Shown in pieces: positions 46,648 through 58,569 of a stretch of DNA of 64,000 nucleotides. Positions within the stretch are counted from its first letter, which is position 1; the number at the start of each line of letters is the position of its first letter. The position numbers and the translations under genes were made by a program. The DNA comes from Diploscapter coronatus (taxonomy: Eukaryota > Nematoda > Chromadorea > Rhabditida > Rhabditidae), in NCBI GenBank assembly GCA_964036155.1, contig OZ038422.1, forward strand, positions 40,819,201-40,883,200. The letters run 5' to 3'. The notes beneath the pieces are model-generated. The model ran no database searches and had not been told where the DNA came from. It was given only the letters and a program-made list of their open reading frames with translations.

Positions 46648-49600
46648 ATGACCACCGCGAGTGAATTACTCACTCAGGAGGCGAGAAATCGGTTTAGCCA
46701 TACGAAGGCGTTATTTGAACAATTGGAGCGGCAACATGAGGCTAGATTTTGTCATTATTTAGTAATTTATTGTTTATAAATTTTAAATTTCAGATCCCTT
46801 CATTTTACTCGCCCAGGCCCGTCAGACAGCCTCCTCCCTTACCCCCTAAACCTTCAAACATCGTGCCACCTACTAGCCCTTTGTCTCAGGTACCTTATTT
46901 ATTTATTTTTTGAGTTTATAGTTTCCATTGATGATAGATTTTCTTTCACGTGGTATTCTATTGATTTTTCCGATTTCCCCTGAAATTTTTATTCAATGAC
47001 GACGATAGTGCGAAATTTTGGCTTTGCATATAAATTTCATCGTACAGAATTTTTCATGAAAACAATATTTTACATGGAAATTTTTCAGTTTGGTCGAATT
47101 TTGGACATCATTGATTTTTTGTTGAAATTTGATGAAATTCATGCTTGAATTATTTCACTGACAATTTCTAAGAGCTAAGGCTTTCTTATAGGCTGAAAAA
47201 ACTAACTCCCAAGTCTACTTAACCAAGCATATAGTTACTCTTATGCTAGATATATAAAGAAGATATTCTCAGATATATGATAATATCCACTTTGCTTTCC
47301 AATCCTACTATTATCATTTTTATCAGTCTTCGCAAAAAAAAACCCTTTCATTTGGCCACTTATCATATAAATGCGCCCAGGGCATATGTGAAAAATGAAT
47401 GAGAGTTTGGGAAGCGAAAATGCTAATATCAGTAGCTAAACGGACTAGAAGGTCCACTCAGAATTTTTATTTTATATGCCTGGAACTCCCACGCTTAGGC
47501 TTAAGCTCTGGCTATAGATTTGTCTGAATCTAAAACCATTTGTCATTCTTCATAATGTGCTGAAAGGAGCATTTAAATCGAGGCAGTTCTTTACGATTTC
47601 TTGTGAAATTTCTAAGCTATTTTCCTTTATAGGCTATATTTTTAAATTAAATTTTATATATTGTCATTTTTGGGTTTGTATATCCAAATATTATGCCATA
47701 GGATATATGAAATCTCATCATGTAAAGGGCTATGCGTATAGAGAGTTGTCGGTTTATGTTATGTCCTGAGGGAATTGAAAGATTTAGGGAGTGCTAAATC
47801 TAAAGCCACTCGTCAAAATTCGGAGCTTAAAGCTCATATCTTTTCCTAGCTTTAACCATTACAATCGTTAGAATAATGGCATATTTGCTTTGTGAAATGA
47901 AATATTTCTGTTCTATTTCTCTCAAGCTATCGTCCGATGCAAAATTTGTTAGACCATAAGCCTCAAAATGAGTGAAACATGACAAAAATCTGAAATGTTT
48001 AACGAATTTTTGAAAGCATCCCCATCCCACCCCTCAAATATCTGCTGAAATATTACATCAGAAAATTTGGCCAAGTCGTGTAAACATTGGTTCTCTTCTC
48101 ATTGGAGAAATTTCATGATATGTTCCATACTCTAACTTTTAATATGAAAGTTCTCTAAGTCTTAAACCTGTAAATTATATCTATTCGAAAGTTTCGAACT
48201 ATTAATTAATTTAGATGACTAGTCCTTAGAATTTCCTAAGATGTGATATTTTATTCAATAAGAAGCGGCTAAACTTTTTTGTGATTTAGACAAATTATTC
48301 ATCAAAATTTACTAATCATCCTTGATATTTTACTCAATCTAAAGTTTGTGAGCTCCTAGTTAAGGCTTAATTTTCAGGTGGCTCGAAACTTCTCCGATCT
48401 GGCTTCGGACTTGGATCGCATCACGGCCTCGGGCTCGCCACGAGGCCTGGCCTTAAATGGAGAGTCGCCTGCCTCTTCAAATGGGTTGAATTTTAATCCC
48501 AGGTACTTTTATCTATCGTTTTCAATCTGCATGTTTTTTCTTTCCGAAGTTATATCACTTTTGCATGTAGTAGCATGGGTCAATTTCTTTGTTATGCAAT
48601 TTAGTTAGAAAAGACTTGTGTAGACTACAAGTCTTATATCGTTGATTGGAGAGAAAGTCGATATTAATGCAGCAATTAGAAATTGAATCTGGAAGGGCGA
48701 AATAGTGAGTCGCGTAGAAGGGAAACGAGAGACGAATAGTGTAGTTTTTGAACAGCGACGTTTTTCCCAATCAATAATATGATGTTCCAAAATTTAGTTT
48801 CTTTTCTACCGGGCTTTCAGAAATGGTGTTTCCGGAGTCAATTCGTTAAATCGACGTCCAAATCAGAATCCACCAGTGACATCAACAGGATTAGGACCGA
48901 ATTCGAACAACTTTGAACCCTATTGGAGAGATTCATCCTTCTACAGAAGACGGTATTTTTGTTGATTATTTTTCAACTTTATTTGCATTTTAGTTTGAAC
49001 TTTATCACGCTTCTATGCCTGATCTGATCCTTTCTAACCTTTAAAATCTACCCCCTTTCCACACAAAGCCTTGAGATTTCTTTGGTTATGATATTTTTGA
49101 ACATTCGCACTTGAATGATAATTCAACAGGTTTTAACATTTAGATATTTGCAGGAATTTTGCAATAAGTCATGCATATAAAGATGATTTTTGAGCCAAAA
49201 GAAAGTGGAAACTAATTTCAAAATATTCTAGTTTCGCTGACGAAGATGAAAATTCGGATCAAGAATCTGACGACAGGGTTAAGCATACGACTTACGCCTT
49301 AGTGAAAACGAAAAAGGACGAGATTTGCGAGCGACTTTTGGAGACCCGACGGGGCCTGAGCCCGGAGCGAGAGTCTGATCCTCATAGGAAGGTCTCCTTC
49401 TCCACCGCGCCTATACCGGTACGAAAATTCAATAAAACTATTATTTTCCAATTGTTATTTAATTAAAAAAAAATATATATATATATATATGAAATGCAGC
49501 GTTAATTGGTATATTTTTAAGTCAAAAAGAGATAGAGCCCGAGCTATTTCTTCTGGGAAGAAATATATGAAGTTGGTCAAGATTTCTAAGCCCCTTCATG

Positions 49601-52600
49601 CAAAAATCTGCATATTAGTCGATTTATTCTTGTTTATCCCTTATTCCCGCGTATCATTTGGATATCATCATATCGCTGATACCTGCATTGAAATATCGTA
49701 TTCCCCCATTTATTGACTATTGTTGACAGCCCATCCTAAGATATATGTCAAGAGGGATATGTGAAATCCCTAATCTAAAAGCAGGTCAGAGAAAATTCGA
49801 GATGGAGATAATATTCAGAAATGGCCAATGATTATTTCTTTTCCATAATATCTTTTCTTTATTTTCAATACTATTTCTTCTTTCTATAACTCTTTAGATT
49901 GTCTATCCTTCTATACTATTTCTCCTTCTCTTCCAAAATCTCCCAGCTTCTCTGATCGATGTCACAATAAGTCGCGCGCATGCATAAGTACTCTCGTCTC
50001 TATCTTTCCATGTCTTATTATCCAACACTATTTCTCTAATAGTAGAGATCCGGAGAACGATAAGAAATAGTTTGGGAAATGATAGAGTCAGAGAAACAGG
50101 AAGTGGAGAAATAGCGCGGAAATTCAAGAGAAAAAGATGGTTTCAGACCAAAACAAAATTGGATTATCATCGCATTATGCAATTGGGAAATTGAAACAAT
50201 ACGAAAAATTTGAAAATTTAGGGAAAATGAAAAAAAAAAACCAATTATGCTAATTATCTTTATTCAATTAGAGCAATTAAATATATAAATTAAAGGTCAT
50301 CGTTTTCAATTAGACCACGCTTTGCGAAATGTTTGTCGAATAGCTTGGTATTCCTGAAGAAATTCGAAATTTCGCTCCAAATATTGTAGAAAGTATAGGT
50401 GAATACGGATATGTTTAGAATGAATAGGGTAGCGACGAATAGCACTGCTAAAATTCGATTTAAGCTAATTTAAATTTAATCAAGACAATATTAGTATTTA
50501 TAATAATTTCTAAATGTTAGGCAACGAAGATCAAGTCTTTTTAATTCAGAACTTATGCTCTAACTATGATTATTATAAATATATAATGTATGAAAAATAC
50601 TTACCTGTCAAAATAATCAGACAATAAATAACGAGAATATAGTAGAGGATGCTTTTCAGGTTTATTCCGCTCATTCGGTGGACGATTATGACCGGAAGAA
50701 CGAGGAAATCGATCCGGTAGCGAGTTGCGCTGAGTATGAATTGGAACGAAGATTGGAAAGGATGGAATTATTCGAAGTAAGTTCTAAAAAACAATACTCT
50801 TAAATAAATATATGATATTTGAACAATTAAAAATAGAAGATAATTAGATCGAAAATTTCTAATATTTGGAAAAACAACATTTTTACATTTCTCAATTTAT
50901 ACGATTATCGTTAAGTTTTGAAATTTGTAAGTAATATGTAGGAAATATTTTTTTTTTTTAAATTGTGGGATAAAAACTTACCTTTCCCAATTTTTCGCGA
51001 TTTCTGATAAATTAGCCAAATGATGATGAGACACGAAATATCGATGTCGAACCAAAAATTCGCCGATTCTCCAATAAACTGGGATTATGGAAATGTGAAC
51101 TAGTCGTCGTAAAAATAATAGATAAATCGATTGAAATTCCTAAAGATGAGTCGGCGGGGGATGAGTTTAATCAATTGAAATTTCAGGTCGAGTTGGAAAA
51201 AGGCGTCGAGGGATTAGGCGTAAGCATCATTGGCATGGGCGTCGGGGCGGATTCGGGTCTGGAGAAGCTTGGCATCTTTGTCAAATCGATCACCCCGGGA
51301 GGGGCCGTTCATAGGTTGGTTTAAGAGTTCTTTTGGAAGTACAACTTTTTGTATTAAACGCATAAAAAAATAATCCGTTGTGACTAGATTTTGTATGCTG
51401 TAAAAGCTTTTTTTTTCAGAGACGGCCGAATCCGCGTTTGCGATCAAATCGTCTCAGTCGACGGTAAAAGTTTGGTCGGTGTTTCTCAACTCTACGCCGC
51501 GGAAACTCTCAGGGCCACTACTAATCGAGTTCTATTTACTATTGGTACTTTTCCTTCTTTAAAATAAGAAAATACACACATTTTCAGGAAGAGAGCCAAA
51601 CCTGGAAGATTCCGAAGTGGCCCAATTGATTCGGCAAAGTGTTGAGCAGGACCGAATGAGAATGATGGAAGAAGACAGGGACAGTCAACCCGAAGACGAC
51701 CCTAATGAAGGAGAGGCCGAAATTAGGGTATCCTAGAGTTTTGAATAAAAGATCCCTAAGATTAAAGTAGAACCATAGCTCATTTAGGCTTTTAGATAGA
51801 TACATTTCGGCTAAAAATTGCTATTTTAGGCCCGCATCGCCGCTCTAGAAATGGAGCTGGAAATGTCGCAGAAAAAGGCGTCTCAGATGCACGAGGTTTA
51901 CATTTGAAATTTTAGGCAAATAAAGAAGATTTTTTAAATTTAGGTGCTCGACAGTACGAAGAGCCACTATGACCAGTTAGAGAAGAAGTATGAGCAGGCC
52001 AACCAACTTCTGAGGAATTATCAGGAACGAGAGAAAGAGCTATTGAGCCGCGAAGAAAACCATGTCGAACAACTTAGAGACAAAGACGCCCATTACGCTT
52101 TATTGGTGCAGCAATTAAAGGTAATTAGTCAAATTATTGCGCTAACTAGTCAATTAATTGCCCTAATTAAGGAGCGAATTGACGAGCTTGAAGTGAAGCT
52201 GGAAGAAATGGAGGAACGAAGACAGTCCATTGAAAACGAACAACTGAACGAGCTAAGGGATAGGCTGAAAGAGAAAATTGAGAGGCAAGGAATTTTTTGT
52301 TGGATTTTTAAAAGTGAATTTTTAGAAGAGAAGAGCACATGGCCTACCGACCGGGAGGCGAATTGCCGCATGAAGACAAGGCAGTCATGGCGGATTTGAT
52401 TTCTACCCCTACCTTGACTGTAAGCCTTGAAATCTTTTGAATATAAACACTTTTCTGAATTACTTTAACACGCCTATTATTATTCACATTAGATATTGAA
52501 TGTGCTATTATAGATGACCGACGACCTAAGACGAAATAAATTATGCACAAATTCGAATATGCAAAGTGTGCGTTGCGTATTTACAAATAGTCGCCACATT

Positions 52601-53909
52601 CATTCATTGAATCGATGAATTGTCGTAGGGCTTGCTGCAAACAGCGCGTCAAAATTGCATTTCATTTTTCTTTGTCTCAAGTTATCGGTCGTTAACAATA
52701 CTAGTTTGCTATCAGTATTACTATTTTAAGACTTTGTATATATGTGTGTATATAAATCTGTCCTATAGGGTAAGATCAAAATGTTCAGAACACCTTGACC
52801 AGAAAAGACGCTGAAGTCTCAGTCGGATCGTCCTGCGACGACTCTCAGCACTCGTCGTGTTGCGACTCGCCGATTCCGAGAATCTCCGAGCCCGCAAGTC
52901 CAGCCATGCCCCATAAATTCGTGCATCGACGATTGCTCTTACCACTCAAGAAGAAATACCTAAGTAATCCACCAATATGATATTTAAATCAATATTAGCT
53001 ATTTGGGAGCTTCAAGCCCTCAAGTCATACGACATAGTGTGAGGAAGCGATTCTTTCCTCCACACTATTTCGCTGCGGCTTGAGTGAGGCTTCCAAATTG
53101 TCGCCTCAATGCCGAATTTAGACGAAATGGAAATGTGGCGTTCCCAAGTCGTCGGTCTGCAAGCCCTCCATTGGACTGTGGACGACGTCTGTCAGCTGCT
53201 CGTGTCGATTGGACTCGACAAATATGTGCCCGAGTTCACCATCAACAAAATTAATGGCGCTAAGTTGTTGGACTTGGATGGTTCGAAGTTGAAGGTATGC
53301 ATAATAAATCCTACTGTCACGAAAAATTTTAACTCTTATTACGTTCATTTATAGTATCTTCTATATATATTATAGTTCAGACATACATTTTATATTAGTA
53401 CCATGATAATTCTATTATCATGAATTCTTTCATTTGAAAGAATTTCTTTTCCTTTCTTCCAATTGCTCAGACGAATCATCCGAGCAAATGAATCATCTAA
53501 TTTCCTTTGTAAAGGCCCTAGACAAATGACTAAACCGTCCCTTATAAACCCCGATATTGTTGGCAGTATTGGGGTGGCCTGACCAACCATCATCTAGTAA
53601 AGATTTATGCAATAATTAGATCTACAATCATAAAATTTCAAGTTAATAGTTAGATAAGAAGGAAACTTATTTTATTTGTCTTTTCGAAACAATTAGATTT
53701 GAAGATATATAGTTCATATTTACAAGATAGAATTTATTCAAATGAATTTCCTTTATTTCCAGGCCATGGGAATCCAAAACCACTCCGATAGATCGTTGAT
53801 CAAGAAGAAAATCAAGATCATCAAAAGCCGCATCGAAAGGGAGCGAAAAATCCTTGAAAAAGAGAGCCGAGCTCGCGTTTTAATGCGTTCCGTGCAGATG
53901 AACGTTTAA
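46648..53909 (+). CDS. nab-1: Neurabin/spinophilin-type PP1- and actin-associated scaffold (PDZ, coiled coil, SAM)
   Basis: Scaffold that targets protein phosphatase 1 to actin-rich sites and synapses. Sixteen exons: 46648-46740, 46794-46889, 48378-48502, 48821-48952, 49232-49418, 50660-50776, 51187-51314, 51420-51544, 51588-51727, 51830-51895, 51944-52120, 52172-52284, 52326-52419, 52789-52963, 53122-53294, 53763-53909; 695 residues. The N-terminus has [11 protein letters not shown] and a Pro-rich stretch. [12 protein letters not shown] near residue 205 is the PP1-docking RVxF motif, followed by [14 protein letters not shown] as in neurabins. The PDZ domain (about 250-340) reads [20 protein letters not shown] then [18 protein letters not shown]. 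Coiled-coil exons (to about 520) and a Ser/Cys-rich linker precede a SAM domain ([20 protein letters not shown] then [16 protein letters not shown]). SAM is typical of neurabin-1 rather than spinophilin. Introns at 46741 and 52285 have GC donors. An AG precedes the ATG by 3 bases. The symbol follows the C. elegans neurabin by family. Confidence 0.95.
48635..48781. repeat. Foldback family A, copy 1 (neurabin intron 3)
   Basis: ATCGTTGATTGGAGAGAAAG and TCGATATTAATGCAGC face GAACAGCGACGTTTTTCCC and AATCAATAATAT. The inner part has GGGCGAAATAGTGAGTCGCG then AAACGAGAGACGAATAGTG. The same element occurs at 63627-63775 and, inverted, at 59135-59282. Confidence 0.88.
50290..50674 (-). CDS. Small antisense membrane protein nested in neurabin
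   Basis: On the strand opposite neurabin, 50674-50605 and 50447-50290 join in phase to 75 residues: [20 protein letters not shown], then [20 protein letters not shown], then a polar tail ending [10 protein letters not shown]. Donor GTAAGT and acceptor TTTTAG are good. The second exon is wholly inside neurabin intron 5; the ATG lies inside neurabin exon 6, so the genes overlap. There are two probable membrane helices. A further exon (51078-50982), with a CCAG acceptor and GTAAGT donor, encodes either a helix-like segment ([13 protein letters not shown]) that joins the 50447 exon directly in phase, or another open frame that joins a longer first exon beginning at 50729. Start and isoforms are therefore unresolved. 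I recognise no family. Confidence 0.6.
52549..52682. repeat. Dispersed repeat, copy 2 (neurabin intron 13)
   Basis: ATGCAAAGTGTGCGTTGCGT through CTTTGTCTCAAG is the reverse complement of 35016-35151, with scattered differences (CATTCATTCATTGAATCGAT here against CATTCATTTTTTGAACCGAT there). Confidence 0.75.
53001..53099. repeat. Foldback in neurabin intron 14
   Basis: ATTTGGGAGCTTCAAGCCCT then CAAG faces CTTGAGTGAGGCTTCCAAAT. Inner ends are ACATAGTGTGAGGAAGCG and CTTTCCTCCACACTATTTCG. It ends 22 bases before the acceptor of exon 15, so it takes up most of that intron. Confidence 0.85.
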
Positions 53910-54765
53910 AATAATTTCTTTTTATAAATATAATAATAGTATTTGTATAAAGCCTGATGTTTCTGGGCTTAATACTTTACATGGATACTATACTTTAAGT
54001 CCAGAAAGATTATCTTATTATGCATATCTATGAAAGTACCTAAAATATCCTGTTCAGTAGAATTTCAGTTTTCCGCATAAATACTATTTCTTAGCCAATT
54101 TATTTCATAATCGCGAGTAAGAAAGCATCATTCTATAAGTTAAATATATATGAGCAGATTCAGTTATATTTATTTTCCTCAACTAAATATTATATCGATT
54201 TGATATATCAAATGCAAGCGTAGTTATGCCTAGAATTGTTGCTATCTTCTAAATATTGAATTCCAGTTATTTCGACCTTAAACTTCACTTATTTTATGAA
54301 TTTATTTTTTATTCCAATTTGCTAAACTCGAGATTGATACGCAATGATATTGATTGAGTTTCTTTCGAAATCTCAAAGTCTCTGAATGTTGTGATGAATA
54401 CCTGATGAAAAATATTTGCCTAATTCTCAAATTTAATCTAATTTTTTCTATGTCATTTTTGCCAAACCCTCATTCTTTTTGTAAACTTTCTAATTTAATA
54501 AATTTGATTATTACAGATATATTTATTCGAATATAATATGCATTGAAATTTATGACAATATTTTGGTCCTGAATTTAGATTTGAAAAAAAAAATTAAAAA
54601 AAAAAAAGAACTAAAGGAATGCAAAAGCTTATGATATTTCGATAAATGCAAAGATATTATGTGTTAGGGTATTAGGCAGTATGTGAAATTAATTAACATA
54701 GCGTTGCTAACATATAAAATATGAATATTATCATAATGTGACAAAAGAATAAATGTCAAGCATGT

Positions 54766-56865
54766 TTAACGTCTCCAGTTAGAGTCGAGGCTGAGATTTT
54801 CCGTGGCGTTATGCCAATCCGGCCAGAAGCGGCCTTTTATTCTCTCCACGAAAGACACCTAAATTTGCAATTCCATCAACTTTGAACCCTCATCATTTTT
54901 TGCAGGATAAATGATTTTTGTACCGATCGATAGATCTTTTTACGCTCTATCGTTCTATAGGAAATTCGCTGGAATTGAGCATTTTATATTATTTTGCAGA
55001 GCGACTGGAGCGCCATCAATTAATATAATCTTTTCACCAAGTTAGGCGTGCACTGCTCCATGTATTTCTTGACCTCCGGATCGAATTGCGGGGTGTAGAC
55101 GAGTTGCGCGAGATGACCGAAGGCTGTAGCGTCGACCTAAGATTGTTTTGCTATTTTAAAATTAGCATAAAAGCAGATACCGTGGTCGGAATATCTCCGA
55201 AGAAATAGTCCTTGTCCCCTAAGAGTACGGACAGGGCCCTCAGCTGGTCCTTAGCGAACTGCATAACTTCTGCTGGAGTATTTTTGCCGATTCCGTTAGC
55301 CATCACTTTGGCTTTAATCTGAAGTTATTGTTGAAGGTGGGAAATTTTAAAGCAACTTCTGTATTCGATAAAGGAACTTTAATGTGGGCCAAGTTAAAAC
55401 ATCAAATTAACCCTTCCGGAGTTAAACTTCGAACTTTAACAAGTGTTGAAAAATTGGCTTAATCCAGTCGGTGGGCCTTTTGTTGGAAAATAGCACGACC
55501 CAGACATAAAAGCCCGCGAACTATGAGTCTAAGCCGTCGAAATGGACCTTTTTCGACATCTGCATCTTTCCGAAGATCTTCATGAGCGTTCCCTTCAGGC
55601 CTCTGGCGTGAGGTCCGAATCCAGTCGGTCCGAAGAACCATTTAGCATCGCGATTGCGACTGTACATGTAGATCCAGTGAATGCTGTTCTCTATCAGAGC
55701 GTGAATCGCTTCAGCGTGAGCGTTGTCTTGAGGAGACAAGCGCTGGTCGGGGTTCTAAAAATGATAGAGCTCGTTCAGACGTTAGTTGCAGTTGCAACTC
55801 GCTCGAAATAGCATGAAGTCAAAAGAGCACTAGAAATGGTGCAATCGCGACTCTTTTCACTTCCCGTGCTATTTCAGACGAGTTGCAAATTGCAAGTTGC
55901 GTTGCGACTAAGTCTTAACAGGCCTATAAAACTATGTTTTCGGATAAATATTGATTCGGTTAAGAATAATACCTTAGCCTCCTTCTTGAGATAGTCGATG
56001 ATGTCGTTGCTATCAGAGAAAACTCGGCCATTCAGTTCGATGAAAGGAACCTGACCCTTGGGCGAGTAGTGTTTGAACTCGTTGCTGATGTTCTGAAAAC
56101 TATTCTTTCATTATTTCTTTTATTTTTTTTAAATTTAAATATCATAATTTTAAATAAATATATATATATATATATATATAGTTTAGTAGTAATTTATCGA
56201 TTACACAAGGTCCTTTTACACCGTTTTTTTGCTAATTTCCTGCACTTTGGTAATTTTTTCGCCAATATTTTGTCATCGTCTATCAGCAAAGAATGCGCTG
56301 ATAATTTGTTAACTTGTAATTTGGAAGATCTAATAGAATAGACAAGGGCAGAAAGTTGTGAGATAGCGAAATCGCCGGCCAAATTTCCGACGAATTGATG
56401 TGAAATTTCAGTTCGATGACCACGCCCGAGACGGAAGAGGGGAAATTTGCCGAAACATTTGCGAGTTTTTGTTTCTTTTGCCGCTAATTGCGTGAAGAAT
56501 TTTAAAAAATAATAATAATAATCGATAAAATAGGATATTTCCATATTTAAATTGAATAAAATGAGTTGAAAAATGAATGTATCGCTACTATTTTATAAGA
56601 CTTTTCAACGTATAATAAATAACACCTAGAAGATGTGATACTTCAGTGCCTATGCTTATAATAGTACAATTTAAAATCATATATTAATAATAATAATAAT
56701 AAGGAATACCGAATAAGGGATATCAGCGATTCGGAGCCACGTCTCCAGCTTCAAGCAGTAAGGCGACGGCGAGGGGATCATTTTGATCCTCGGAAACTGC
56801 ACCAGGTAGACATGATTTTCTTGCCAATCAGGCTTCAGCAAACGACGCTCCTTAGTTTTGCCCAT
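54766..56865 (-). CDS. FAXC/CDR-type glutathione-S-transferase-like protein
   Basis: Member of the failed-axon-connections / cadmium-responsive family, thioredoxin-like plus GST C-terminal folds related to metaxins. Six exons (56865-56710, 56092-55973, 55754-55548, 55318-55181, 55136-55038, 54858-54766) give 270 residues. Family marks are VYLVQFPR, SPYCLKLETWLRIADIPY, SPKGQVPFIELNGR, IIDYLKKEA, NSIHWIYMYSRNR, LLGDKDYFFGDIPTTVDATA then FGHLAQLVY, and the C-terminal FVERIKGRFWPDWHNA (human FAXC ends CERIRRKFWPEW). It is shorter than human FAXC (about 409) and lacks its N-terminal extension. The intron after exon 3 uses a GTCCAT donor (55547); without it the frame stops within 10 codons. In flies the gene acts in axon development and in worms CDR proteins respond to cadmium; which applies here is not shown. 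It is convergent with neurabin, 0.86 kb apart. Confidence 0.9.
55777..55915. repeat. Foldback in FAXC-like gene intron 2 with GAAATAGCA core
   Basis: AGACGTTAGTTGCAGTTGCA then ACTCGCTCGAAATAGCATG faces GTGCTATTTCAGACGAGTTG then CAAATTGCAAGTTGCG and AAGTCT. The arms are about 40 bases. The loop is purine-rich, then pyrimidine-rich (AGTCAAAAGAG, CTCTTTTCACTTCC). Confidence 0.88.
56157..56180. repeat. TA dinucleotide microsatellite
   Basis: A run of about 12 TA units lies in the first intron of the FAXC-like gene. A similar run is at about 49471-49490 in neurabin intron 5. Confidence 0.9.
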
Positions 56866-58569
56866 TTTGAGTCCTAAAGTTATTATTATATTTGGAAAAT
56901 TAATATTTAAATTTAAAATATGCGGATATTCCATTCGAAAGAATAGCTTTAATAGGTCTTTTGTATTCCACGTCCACTTTTTGAGGAGCGAGTAAAGGAA
57001 AATAAAAAAGTCGATGTGGGTGTGAAATACAAGAAGCCGGTTTAATGGGTAGATAATGAATTTTAGATTTAGTTAAATTGACGCAACCTCAGGAAAGGTA
57101 GGAAGTTTGACATGTGAGAGTGGAAATATAAAATATAATAAAAATGAACCATTTAAGATTATTTTTCAATAGATACTCATATTCAAAAATAACTATATAA
57201 AATTTAAAAATATCTATTGAACTTGCTGTGTATTCAGTTGTGGCGAAAATGCAATTGTGAAAAGGCAATGATGAAACCATCCACTCCTATATGTCCGATC
57301 TTTCTAACGGTTAAAGATGGAAAACTCTAGCCATCTAAACTCTGACTCATTTCATTTCAAACTTTGCCTGGATCCAAATTGATGAGTACTTGGGGAGGTA
57401 AACAAAATACCAGAACGGTAAATTGCAGGCGGCAAAATCAAATAAATCGAAAATATGAAAGTGCGAGTAAGAGAGAAGTGCGCAAAATACAAATAAAAAC
57501 AAGAAGAGTTTGGAAAGATGGAAAATTTTCCCCTTTGCCAGAAATTTCAAGTCTAGAAATTCTGCCCTTGTAGAGAAAGGGGGCGGTACGGTCTTCCAAA
57601 TTTCGGTTTCTAATAGCTAGAGTGCATATCTTCAAGTACATGAAAGGTCAGACATACAGAGCGTTAAAAGTAATTGGTAGATTGATAGAGTCGACTATCT
57701 TTAATTATGAAAAGTGTTAGACATGAAGAGAAGAAATCCGAAATTAGAAGAGAAGACAATTGAAATTAGAGAAATGGGAAAAATCTATCGTCGCGTGGTA
57801 AGACATAATCAGACAAAACAGGCTATGTGATATTTGAAATAGAGATAAAAAGAGAATTTCGAATCCGGTTCCGAGGATTTTAGCGGTTTAGATAGATAGA
57901 GGAATAGTATGAGAATAAGATAGACTATGAAAAGATGCAGAAAATTGCGAAATCTAGATTTGGGATAGGCTATATGGCTGAATAGTTTATAGAAACTTGC
58001 GAAAAAAGGAACTACAAAACTTTTACCGAAAGTCAGAGTAAATATTTGTCAAAACTCATCACAGGTAAGGTAAATCAATATTTCTGCAAGAATAACATTA
58101 TGATTCATAGAAAATTTAGGCACACGGTTAAAGATAGACATTAAAGCCAGTTGGTATAATTTAAATTATATATGGCTACCTGAGAAATGAATAATCAATT
58201 CGGGTAAGAAGGAACTATAGCACGTGGCCAAACACTCTGAGAGATAGAAAGAAAATGAGATAGTATAAAATTTCGAGAGTGAAAAGGTAGAGAGAGTTTA
58301 TAGAATAGCTTCAACTTTCTGAAGAGAGATTAGAAAGTAAACACTAAAATATACGATAAAGAGAATAGAATAAGGAGAAGAAAAATGAAAATATACTATA
58401 TCCGGTATAATGAAAGGTATCGATGCCCGAAAATGACCTTGTAGAGTAAAAGAATGGGAGGGAAAGGAATTGATAGTACAGGTGAGGGTAACTGCCATTA
58501 AAGGTCAGCGATTTTTCTAGCGAAAGGATTTATTCTGCAAAAATTTCTCGGGATAGCCGAATTTTTAGG
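56866..58569. other. Intergenic region, no gene seen
   Basis: This is 1.7 kb upstream of the FAXC-like start and downstream of the next gene. From about 57.4 to 58.5 kb the plus strand is purine-rich (GAGAAGA, AGAGAAAGA strings), the mirror of the desert at 38-45 kb, with GGAATAGTATGAG and GAGATAGTATAAAA motifs. Stop-free frames on the minus strand here follow from that bias. Confidence 0.5.

Noticed and set aside
55459..55547. FAXC-like exon 3 extended to the TAG after HFDGLDS
   Set aside because: The downstream exons continue the family alignment; a GTCCAT donor joins them in phase.
57347..58498. Hydrophobic minus-strand frames
   Set aside because: The plus strand is purine-rich here, giving the same stop-poor artefact on the opposite strand.
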